Below are positions 57,042 to 64,000 of a stretch of DNA of 64,000 nucleotides, in pieces. The stretch covers positions 124,001 through 188,000 of the forward strand of contig NZ_CP015207.1 of assembly GCF_002101375.1 (NCBI RefSeq), written 5' to 3'. Made by a program: the position numbers and the translations under genes. This DNA comes from Sporosarcina ureae (GTDB lineage: Bacteria > Bacillota > Bacilli > Bacillales_A > Planococcaceae). Numbering within the stretch: the first letter of the stretch is position 1; every line of letters starts with the position of its first letter. Under the pieces are notes generated by a model. It did no database searches, was not told where the DNA came from, and saw only the letters and a program-made list of their open reading frames with translations.

Positions 57042-59195
57042 ATGATGAAAATGATGAATGAAGTACTACCGTCGAATATTGAGCTGGAACCCTTATTCAA
57101 CCCAAAAAGAGTGGCTGTACTAGGTGCTTCGGAAAACACGAACAAAATTGGTTACTTGCAATTAAAAGCACTACTAGACGCAGGCTTTGAAGGGGAGATC
57201 TACCCTATCCATCCCACAGCGAAAGAAATTGGAGAATTGCCTTGTTACACAAGCGTAGGCGATACACCCGAACAAGTCGATTTGGCCATTCTCTGTGTCG
57301 GCATGCACCAAGTAGAGAAATGTCTGATCGATTGCGGTGAAAGCGGTGTCAAGGCGGCGATCGTCTTTGCATCCGGCTACTCAGAGATTGGCGAAGAAGG
57401 AATTATTGCACAAAACCGCCTGAAAGAAATCGCTGAACAATACCAGATGCGATTGATCGGCCCAAACTGTGTAGGTCTTCTCAATACAACAAACGGCTTG
57501 ATGGGTACATTCTCTCCAGGACTTACGAATGTACCGCTTGGCAAGAAACGTGAAGTAGGATTCGTTACGCAAAGTGGCGCTTTTGGTGTGTTGACGTATA
57601 TTGCGGCAGCTCAGCATGGATTGACGTTTAATTACTTCGTCAGTGTCGGCAATGAAGTCGATGTAAGTTTCTCTGACGTCATTGAATACATGTTGCATGA
57701 CCCCAAAACAAAAGTAGCAAGCGGTTATTTGGAAGGCGAGAAAAACGCAGAGAAGTTACGGAAACTAGCGAAATTCGCCCTTCAAATCAATAAACCGATT
57801 GTTATCATGAAGTCTGGACGAAGCAGTGCAGGCAGTCGTGCAGCAGCATCACATACCGGCTCATTGGCAGGTGCTGATAAAGTATATGACGGATTCTTCA
57901 AGCAAGCCGGCATTGTGCGTGCAGACGATTACGATGATATTATTTCATTCTCTAAATTATTCTTAACCAATAAACTTCCGACAGGTAAAAATACAGTGAT
58001 CGTCACGAGTTCAGGTGGCAGGGGAATCAACGAAGCGGATCGTTGTGAATCGTACGGATTAAACATCCATGCGCTAAGCGATAAAGTGCGAAAAGAAATC
58101 GAGAAAAACATTCCCGATTTTGCAAGCGCTTCCAACCCGGTTGATTTAACCGCAGCCGCATCGATCACCAATCCGGAATTGTATCTCGCACCATTAAAAG
58201 TACTCGTCAATGATCCCGATACAGACATTATCTTATTTCCGGAGTTCCCTATTCACTGGGATGAAAACACACCACTTCTTCAGGAATTCATCGAAATTTG
58301 CAAGAACTCGGATAAGTTCGTGTTGATATCGAACTTCCCGCTTGAAGGCATGTCGATTCCAAAAGGCGTGCAGTATCTCGAAGACAACGGCATTCCATTC
58401 ATTCTCGGTAATATGAATCCGATCCGCTCGCTTGCCAAATTAGTGGATTATGCAGAAGCGTATAGAAAAGCGCACAAGATTAGCGATGAGCCTGCAAGAA
58501 AAGAACTGGACGTATCGAACATCCAGCACCTATTACCTGCAAACCAAACGTTGAGCGAATCGCAGTCGAGTGAAATCCTCTCTGCATACGGTATCCGCAC
58601 AGCGAAGCGAATCACTGCCAAGACGGCGGATGATGCAGTACAAGCTGCGAATCACATGGGCTATCCAGTCGTCATGAAAATCGATTCGCCTGATATTCCA
58701 CATAAGACGGAAGTCAACGGGATCCGGCTGAATGTCCAGAACGGCCAAGAAGTACGCCAGGCGTTCAAGGAAATCTACGACAGTGCGAAAGAACATTGCC
58801 CAACAGCGGATCTTCACGGCATATCTATTCAGGAAATGTTGCCTGAAGGCGTGGAAGTCATCGTCGGTGTAACGAGTGATCCGACATTTGGCCCTGTCAT
58901 CATGTTTGGTCTTGGCGGTGTCTTTGTAGAAGTCTTCAAAGATGTATCTTTCCGTGTCGCACCGATCACAAGACAAGATGCTATCGATAAGATGGAAAGC
59001 TTGAAAGGCTATCAAATCCTACAAGGCGTACGCAATAAAAAGCCCGTCGATCAAGAAGCCATTATCGATGTGTTACTGAAAGTTTCAAGATTAATTGAAG
59101 ACTACTCGGATGTCATCCAAGAAATAGACATTAACCCGTTGATCGTTTACGAAGACGGCATTGTAGCGGCAGATGCATTGATCATCACAAAATAA
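57042..59195 (+). CDS. Acyl-CoA synthetase, NDP-forming (acetate-CoA ligase family)
   Basis: 717 residues: a CoA-binding domain (about 17-110) with RVAVLGASENTNKIGY, succinyl-CoA-synthetase-like domains with SAGSRAAASHTGSLAGADKVY (phospho-His271), and an ATP-grasp domain (about 495-717) with GYPVVMKIDSPDIPHKTEVNG and MLPEGVEVIVGV. It makes or breaks acyl-CoA with ADP/ATP and phosphate. First gene of the operon; GAGGTG precedes the ATG. The substrate is probably an organic acid fed to the following genes. Confidence 0.9.
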   Translation: MMKMMNEVLPSNIELEPLFNPKRVAVLGASENTNKIGYLQLKALLDAGFEGEIYPIHPTAKEIGELPCYTSVGDTPEQVDLAILCVGMHQVEKCLIDCGESGVKAAIVFASGYSEIGEEGIIAQNRLKEIAEQYQMRLIGPNCVGLLNTTNGLMGTFSPGLTNVPLGKKREVGFVTQSGAFGVLTYIAAAQHGLTFNYFVSVGNEVDVSFSDVIEYMLHDPKTKVASGYLEGEKNAEKLRKLAKFALQINKPIVIMKSGRSSAGSRAAASHTGSLAGADKVYDGFFKQAGIVRADDYDDIISFSKLFLTNKLPTGKNTVIVTSSGGRGINEADRCESYGLNIHALSDKVRKEIEKNIPDFASASNPVDLTAAASITNPELYLAPLKVLVNDPDTDIILFPEFPIHWDENTPLLQEFIEICKNSDKFVLISNFPLEGMSIPKGVQYLEDNGIPFILGNMNPIRSLAKLVDYAEAYRKAHKISDEPARKELDVSNIQHLLPANQTLSESQSSEILSAYGIRTAKRITAKTADDAVQAANHMGYPVVMKIDSPDIPHKTEVNGIRLNVQNGQEVRQAFKEIYDSAKEHCPTADLHGISIQEMLPEGVEVIVGVTSDPTFGPVIMFGLGGVFVEVFKDVSFRVAPITRQDAIDKMESLKGYQILQGVRNKKPVDQEAIIDVLLKVSRLIEDYSDVIQEIDINPLIVYEDGIVAADALIITK

Positions 59196-59208
59196 GAGGA
59201 GGATGAAA

Positions 59209-59649
59209 ATGGATTTGGATAAAAGTGTTATAGGCTTAACGAGCGCCGAATACGTGTTTGAAATCGAAAGAAGGCATGTCGGCCAATTCGCCACTGCCAT
59301 CGGAGACGACAATCCACTCTATACAGACGACAGCTATGCGAAAGAGTCGGCATACGAAGGACTGATTGTCCCGCCGACATTTCCGATTGCGATGAACGAT
59401 GGCAAAGTAGAAATGCCTTTACAACTTGACCACCGCCGGATGTTGCACGGCGAGCAGGAATTCTTATACTACAAACCGATCCGCGTAGGAGATCAACTAC
59501 GTTGCCAGATGAAAGTTAGCGATCTGTATGACAAAGAAGGAAAGAGCGGAAAAATGCAATTTTTGAAACTAGATACAGAAATGAAAGACGAAGCGGGCGA
59601 ATTAGTTTGTATTAGCCGCATGAACATTGTCTATCGTTCAGCAAAATAA
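59209..59649 (+). CDS. MaoC-like hotdog protein, FAS1-type (probably non-catalytic half)
   Basis: About 146 residues. The motif is FATAIGDDNPLYTDDSYA: where active hydratases have a catalytic His after NPL (NPLH), this has Tyr. It probably pairs with the next protein to form a heteromeric enoyl-CoA hydratase, as ChsH1-ChsH2 do. ATG 59209 follows GAGGAGG at 59196-59202; ATG 59203 is too close. The stop is followed closely by the next gene. Confidence 0.83.
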   Translation: MDLDKSVIGLTSAEYVFEIERRHVGQFATAIGDDNPLYTDDSYAKESAYEGLIVPPTFPIAMNDGKVEMPLQLDHRRMLHGEQEFLYYKPIRVGDQLRCQMKVSDLYDKEGKSGKMQFLKLDTEMKDEAGELVCISRMNIVYRSAK

Positions 59650-59663
59650 TGGGAGGTCGTCAC

Positions 59664-60089
59664 ATGATCAAGGAATGGGAGTTAAAAGAACTAAAGGTAG
59701 ACCAGAAACTAGAGCCTATGGTGAAACCACCCATCACGAAAGTGCAGTTGGCTCAGTATGCAGGTGCTTCTGGGGATTTTAATCCATTGCACCTCGACGA
59801 TGACTTCGCGCAGAAAATCGGCATGGATGGTGTCGTAGCACACGGCATGCTGGTAATGGGTTTCCTTGGGGAGTATGTGATGAAAATTGCTGGCAAGGAA
59901 GCACGCGTCGCAAACTTTAAGATGCGTTTCGGCAAAATGACGGTACCGGGCGATGAAATACGTTGCTCGGGTGTAGTAGAACGAACATATGAAGAAGATG
60001 GCAAGCGATGGATCGCACTGGATCTGACGGCAGAGAAAGTATCAGGAGAAGTGGTCGGATCAGGTAGCGCCATCTTACAACTGACATAA
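59664..60089 (+). CDS. MaoC-like enoyl-CoA hydratase (catalytic half)
   Basis: About 141 residues with the intact hydratase-2 motif YAGASGDFNPLHLDDDFA (catalytic Asp and His). GGGAGG precedes ATG 59664. It is encoded directly behind the FAS1-type protein, so the two likely work together on an enoyl-CoA. It hydrates the double bond formed by the dehydrogenases of the operon. Confidence 0.87.
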   Translation: MIKEWELKELKVDQKLEPMVKPPITKVQLAQYAGASGDFNPLHLDDDFAQKIGMDGVVAHGMLVMGFLGEYVMKIAGKEARVANFKMRFGKMTVPGDEIRCSGVVERTYEEDGKRWIALDLTAEKVSGEVVGSGSAILQLT

Positions 60090-60118
60090 ACAGACGTGAA
60101 ATAGGAGGAAATCTATCT

Positions 60119-61279
60119 ATGGGAACTATTAAAGACCGCTATGCCATTGTAGGCGTAGGAGAGAGTGAACGCTCAAGAAAATCGGGAACAACGCCTTTGC
60201 ATTTGGCACTCGACGCGGCCCATGCAGCAATCAAAGATGCAGGCTTGAAACCGACAGACATCGACGGATTCATGAACTATAACGAAGGGGATTCCTGTAC
60301 GTCTCACCAACTGGCAACGTATCTTGGTGTACGACCGAAATACGTCAAAGATATTCAAGGCGGCGGAGCGAGTACAGAAATGCTGATTGCGGATGCCGTG
60401 GCGCTCATTGAAGCAGGCCAGCTAAACACCGTATTGATCTATCGTTCCATGAACGGTAGTTCGGGAACGCGCGTAGGCCGCGGATATGATCCCGATATGT
60501 TACAAGGGGCGCTCTCGGGCGGAAGCTTCGTGATTCCGTACGGATCGGCAAGCCCATCTCAATGGTTCGGCATGTATGCGACACGTCATATGCACGAAAC
60601 AGGCATTACGAAAGAACATCTTGGGCATGTGTGCTTGAGCTTCTATGAACATGCACAACGAAATCCAAAAGCATTCCTACACGGGAAGCCGTTAACGATG
60701 GAAAACTATCTCGCTACACCGGATATCAGTTCTCCATTCAATATCCATGATTCTTGCCTCGAACTCGATGAAGGAAATGCGATCATTGTCACGTCTGCTG
60801 AAAAAGCGAAAGACTGTACGTCAAAACCGGTCTATATCATGGGGATGGCGGCAAGACAATGTCATCCGCACGCTCACTACTGGAATGATATCGACCAAGT
60901 CGCATCTGATTACGTGGCGGAAGAACTCTATGAAAACGCGGGAGTGACACCGGACGATATCGATGTGGCCTCCATCTATGACTGTTTCAGTTGGGTTGTT
61001 ATGCGCCAGCTGGAAGCATACGGCTTTGCGAAACGCGGAGAAGTGGGAGATTTTGTTGCGGAAGGCAACTTGAAGATCGGTGGTAAACTACCAACCAATA
61101 CAGCGGGTGGCATGCTATCCGAAGGGTATACACACGGAATGAACAACGCCATTGAAATCGTTAGACAGCTGCGCCATGACTACGAAGGAACCGACCGCCA
61201 AGTAGAAGATTGCAAGATCGGTATTTGTACAGGCTGGGCTGGACCGGATATCGCTGGCGCTATGATCTTACGAAACTAG
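60119..61279 (+). CDS. Thiolase-fold lipid-transfer-type protein (possible retro-aldolase)
   Basis: 386 residues: YAIVGVGESERSRKSGTTPLHLALDAAHAAI at the start; the thiolase nucleophile region reads DIQGGGASTEMLIADAV, with no Cys; later ASIYDCFSWVVMRQLEAYGF and LPTNTAGGMLSEGYTHGMNNAIE. This is the SCP2-thiolase/Ltp type, which often lacks the nucleophile and works as an aldolase. AGGAGG precedes the ATG. The DUF35-type gene follows at 12 bases, its usual partner. Confidence 0.87.
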   Translation: MGTIKDRYAIVGVGESERSRKSGTTPLHLALDAAHAAIKDAGLKPTDIDGFMNYNEGDSCTSHQLATYLGVRPKYVKDIQGGGASTEMLIADAVALIEAGQLNTVLIYRSMNGSSGTRVGRGYDPDMLQGALSGGSFVIPYGSASPSQWFGMYATRHMHETGITKEHLGHVCLSFYEHAQRNPKAFLHGKPLTMENYLATPDISSPFNIHDSCLELDEGNAIIVTSAEKAKDCTSKPVYIMGMAARQCHPHAHYWNDIDQVASDYVAEELYENAGVTPDDIDVASIYDCFSWVVMRQLEAYGFAKRGEVGDFVAEGNLKIGGKLPTNTAGGMLSEGYTHGMNNAIEIVRQLRHDYEGTDRQVEDCKIGICTGWAGPDIAGAMILRN

Positions 61280-61290
61280 GAGGAATCACT

Positions 61291-61728
61291 ATGACACAAG
61301 CAACGACTGCTTACCAAAAACCTATTCCATTGAAAGATATAGATAATGCCCCGTACTGGGATGCAGCGGACCAACATCAACTGGCCCTGCAAAAATGTGA
61401 TGATTGTCATGCGTACTCACAACCGCCAGGCCCTACATGCGCAAAATGCGGAAGTGGAAATGTCAGCTGGGAACAGTTAGGCGACGATATTAAAGCTACC
61501 GTCTATTCGTATGTAGTTTCCTACCGTCCATTTTTACCAGGTTTCCAGGATGAGTTACCGACAATTATCGCTCTCGCACAGCTCGACAACGTGCCGGAAG
61601 TGAAAATTATGGGCAATATCTTGAATTGCCAGGAAAAAGATTTGGAAATCGGGATGCCGATCCAAATGACTTGGGTGGATATTACGGAAGACCGTGCATT
61701 GCTACAGTGGATTCCCGTTACGAATTGA
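61291..61728 (+). CDS. Zn-ribbon / OB-fold (DUF35) protein
   Basis: About 145 residues: a rubredoxin-like zinc ribbon CDDCHAYSQPPGPTCAKCGS (about 36-55; two CxxC) and an OB-fold with YSYVVSYRPFLPGFQDELPTIIALAQL. DUF35 proteins pair with thiolase-like Ltp proteins and are needed for their activity in steroid side-chain breakdown. AGGAGG precedes ATG 61291; the frame upstream overlaps the thiolase gene and is not used. Confidence 0.9.
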   Translation: MTQATTAYQKPIPLKDIDNAPYWDAADQHQLALQKCDDCHAYSQPPGPTCAKCGSGNVSWEQLGDDIKATVYSYVVSYRPFLPGFQDELPTIIALAQLDNVPEVKIMGNILNCQEKDLEIGMPIQMTWVDITEDRALLQWIPVTN

Positions 61729-61759
61729 TCGATAGGCGATATAGAAAGGATGAGTGAGT

Positions 61760-62956
61760 ATGGATTTCTCTTTCACGAAAAAAGAAGAAAAATTTAGAAC
61801 CGAATTACGAACATGGCTTGAAGCCAATCTTCCCGAAGGATGGCTAGAAGGCAAGCGCGATTTGCCGGAAGACTTGGATGAATACTCCCGTGTATTACGT
61901 GCTTGGCAAAGAAAATTGTATGAAGGTGGATGGGCAGCCATCGCCTGGCCGAAAGAATATGGCGGTCGCAACGCCAGCTTGATGGAGGAAATTATCTACC
62001 ATCAAGAAATGGTGCGCGTCAAAGCACCGCCACTCATCAACTATATCGGGATCCATATGGTAGGTCCTACGTTGATCGACATCGGAACGGATGAACAAAA
62101 AGAGAAATACTTGAAAAAAATCCTGACAGGTGAAGAAATATGGTGCCAAGGCTATTCTGAGCCGGGCGCAGGGTCGGATTTAACAGGCCTAAAAACACGT
62201 GCGGTAAAAGACGGCGATCGCTGGCTCATCAATGGCCAGAAAGTGTGGACAAGTTTTGGCCACGTGGCGGATAAATGCTTCTTGCTGACGAGAACGAGTA
62301 CGCACCCGGAAAAGAAGCACCGAGGAATTACGGTGTTCATGATGGATATGCATCAACCGGGAGTCGAAACGCTTCCGATCGTGCAGATGGATGGACATAA
62401 AGACTTTAACGAAGTGTATATGACAGACGCTGTCGCAACAGATGCAGATATCGTCGGAAAAGTAGACTCGGGTTGGCATGTATTGATTGCTTTGATGCTC
62501 CATGAGCGTACGGGAATCGGTGCAGAACTCTTCACACTCGAAAAGCAATTCAACGATACAGTGGAACTGGCACAGCAGTATAAAGTAAATGGCAAGCCAT
62601 TGATTGAAAATCCTCTAGTCAGACAAAAATTGGCGAATTTCTATGCCCGCGTGCGTGGATCGCTATTGAATTACTATAAAAACTTGACGACTACGATCAA
62701 GAATGGTCAACCGGGAGCGGAAACTTCGATCGATAAATTGGTGGTAACCGAATTGAACCAGGCACTCTCTGCATTTGCCGTAGAAATACAAGGACACCAA
62801 GGTGTGCTATTTGATAAGGATGCCGTAGCGGATCCGAAGTGGCAGCATTTATTCCTCGCCTCATTCGGACAGACAATCGGTGGCGGTACGAGTGAAGTCC
62901 AACGCAATACGATTGGCGAGCGCGTACTGGGATTGCCAAAAGACATGGGACGTTAA
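61760..62956 (+). CDS. Acyl-CoA dehydrogenase, subunit 1
   Basis: About 398 residues: FTKKEEKFRTELRTWLEANLPE at the start, GYSEPGAGSDLTGLKT (FAD/substrate), and SFGQTIGGGTSEVQRNTIGERVLGLPKD at the C-terminus. The usual Q-x-x-GG-x-G FAD motif is replaced by GHQGVLF, as in one half of heterotetrameric dehydrogenases such as ChsE1-ChsE2. It oxidises an acyl-CoA at the alpha-beta position. ATG 61760 follows AAAGGATG. Confidence 0.92.
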   Translation: MDFSFTKKEEKFRTELRTWLEANLPEGWLEGKRDLPEDLDEYSRVLRAWQRKLYEGGWAAIAWPKEYGGRNASLMEEIIYHQEMVRVKAPPLINYIGIHMVGPTLIDIGTDEQKEKYLKKILTGEEIWCQGYSEPGAGSDLTGLKTRAVKDGDRWLINGQKVWTSFGHVADKCFLLTRTSTHPEKKHRGITVFMMDMHQPGVETLPIVQMDGHKDFNEVYMTDAVATDADIVGKVDSGWHVLIALMLHERTGIGAELFTLEKQFNDTVELAQQYKVNGKPLIENPLVRQKLANFYARVRGSLLNYYKNLTTTIKNGQPGAETSIDKLVVTELNQALSAFAVEIQGHQGVLFDKDAVADPKWQHLFLASFGQTIGGGTSEVQRNTIGERVLGLPKDMGR

Positions 62957-62976
62957 TAGATTTGGAGGGATGAAAT

Positions 62977-64000
62977 ATGGACTTTTCACTAACAGAAGAG
63001 CAAGAAATGTTCCGTGGACATATCCGTAAAATGTTGGATAAATTCGGCGGTACACAGCTAGCTCGAGAAATGATTGACAATAATCCGGAAAACTTGAAGA
63101 AAGTGTACACGACATTAGCTGAACTTGGATGCAGCGGCATCAACATTCCTGAAGAATACGATGGTATGGATCTGGATGCACTCGATCTCGTTCCGACGTT
63201 TGAAGAAATGGGACGTTCATTAGTACCTGGCTTGTTCATGGAAACTTCCGCGTTGGTAGTACCGATCCTGAAGAAATACGGAACAGAGCAACAGAAACAA
63301 CAGTATCTGTCCGCCATCGCTTCGGGAGAAACTTGGATTTCATTTGCTGCACTTGAGCCGTTCAATGACTTCTCCCCAGCAGGTATCCAATGTACATTGG
63401 TGCAGCACGATGGACAGTACGTACTAAACGGCACGAAGACGCTTGTACCGGAAGCGGAACTTGCGGATGCATTCCTCGTATTGGTACGCACAAACCAAGA
63501 AGATCAAGAAGACGGACTATCGCTTGTGCTGATCGACAAAACGGAAGAATTGAACATCGAAAAACAATCTTCTTTTGACGAATCAACACATGTAGCGAAA
63601 ATCGAATTCAATCAGCTTGTCATCAAAGAAGATCAAATTATAGGTGAAGTAGACAAGGGATGGACGCAACTCCAAGAAGGTCTGTTGTACTTCAATGCCG
63701 CACTGAGTTCATACATCGTCGGCGCAATGGAAAGTGTTGTCAACATGGCGACCGAATATGCGAAGATTCGGGAGCAGTTCGGCCAAGCGATCGGACGTTT
63801 CCAGGCGATTAAACATAGTATCGTCAACATGAAAGTGAATTTGGAAATTGCGCGCTCACTGAGCCATTATGCCAACTGGGTAGTGGATACGGACGAATTC
63901 GATCGAGAAGCGGCCATTTACAGCGCCCGTACATATGCGACGGAGAAATTCATCGAAGTTTCGGCACATAATATTCAAATCCACGGTGGAATCGGATTCA
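62977..64000 (+). CDS. Acyl-CoA dehydrogenase, subunit 2 (cut by the window end)
   Basis: At least 341 residues; open to the end of the window. It starts MDFSLTEEQEMFRGHIRKML with GGAGGG upstream. It keeps the FAD-binding IQIHGGIGF that the first subunit lacks, while the TSE-type C-terminal motif lies beyond the window. Residues 150-230 are more diverged than usual (few conserved substrate-site residues). It probably pairs with the preceding protein. Confidence 0.9.
   Translation, partial: MDFSLTEEQEMFRGHIRKMLDKFGGTQLAREMIDNNPENLKKVYTTLAELGCSGINIPEEYDGMDLDALDLVPTFEEMGRSLVPGLFMETSALVVPILKKYGTEQQKQQYLSAIASGETWISFAALEPFNDFSPAGIQCTLVQHDGQYVLNGTKTLVPEAELADAFLVLVRTNQEDQEDGLSLVLIDKTEELNIEKQSSFDESTHVAKIEFNQLVIKEDQIIGEVDKGWTQLQEGLLYFNAALSSYIVGAMESVVNMATEYAKIREQFGQAIGRFQAIKHSIVNMKVNLEIARSLSHYANWVVDTDEFDREAAIYSARTYATEKFIEVSAHNIQIHGGIGF

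Overview
The window looks like a chromosomal segment of a low-GC, endospore-forming Gram-positive bacterium of the Planococcaceae, most likely Sporosarcina or a close relative. Evidence: strong AGGAGG ribosome sites with frequent GTG and TTG starts; sigma-A promoters; LexA (GAAC-N4-GTTC), CcpA (cre) and CcpC (ATAA-N7-TTAT) sites of Bacillus type; a GerW/YtfJ-like sporulation protein; and the B. subtilis-like order ccdA - ccdC - yneK - acnA(citB) - yneP - yneQ - yneR - plsY - parE - parC. The genus is inference from gene order and style, not from a marker gene.

Layout. 0-4.5 kb: a GntR(YtrA-type)-regulated ABC exporter operon with a secreted or anchored protein of unknown function, then a frameshifted small gene. 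4.5-7.9 kb: an ECF sigma / zinc-finger anti-sigma pair, a small membrane protein, and two paralogous proteins of phage replication-organiser type, each behind the same unusual promoter-like motif. 8-11 kb: a drug-efflux MFS gene and a convergent pyridoxal-kinase-type gene, with an IS3/IS150-type insertion sequence sitting in the loop of their shared terminator. 12-17.8 kb: a polar amino-acid ABC importer with a cre site in its leader, a catalase and small genes. 17.8-24 kb: an ArsR/AHSA1 pair with a clear operator, a GerW-like gene, an AI-2E-family permease and a yndG-yndH-yndJ-like operon. 24-32 kb: a remnant gene, a PepSY membrane protein, a squalene/phytoene-synthase-like protein, and a LytS/LytR-type two-component system beside cstA. 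CstA has a textbook promoter carrying a cre site, so this is probably a pyruvate-sensing and uptake module. 32-40 kb: regulators, an NRDE protein, an SOS-controlled Y-family polymerase and a heterodimeric multidrug ABC exporter. 40-56.5 kb: the conserved block of ccd genes, yneK, a DUF1659/DUF2922/YvrJ cassette, Sco, a lytic transglycosylase, aconitase, plsY and topoisomerase IV. 57-64 kb (cut by the window end): an operon for CoA-ester catabolism.

Points that stand out: (1) GTATCCTT-N13-TCTATATAG occurs three times with identical spacing, upstream of the two replication-organiser paralogues and of the DUF1659-DUF2922-YvrJ cassette 36 kb away, suggesting an undescribed regulon. (2) Two arrays with a 21-bp period (GAGCG core) lie in opposite orientation on either side of the aconitase segment and share a 51-bp stretch at 46/51 identity. 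(3) The IS element split a terminator exactly in its loop. (4) The 57-64 kb operon has the make-up of the actinobacterial igr (steroid side-chain) operon: paired hydratase halves, a thiolase-fold protein without a nucleophilic cysteine at the usual place, a DUF35-type partner and two complementary acyl-CoA dehydrogenases. (5) Two distant promoters share a 30-bp element whose small dyad shows compensating changes.

No tRNA, rRNA, CRISPR array or intact prophage was seen. All family assignments are from reading translated motifs; no database search was run.
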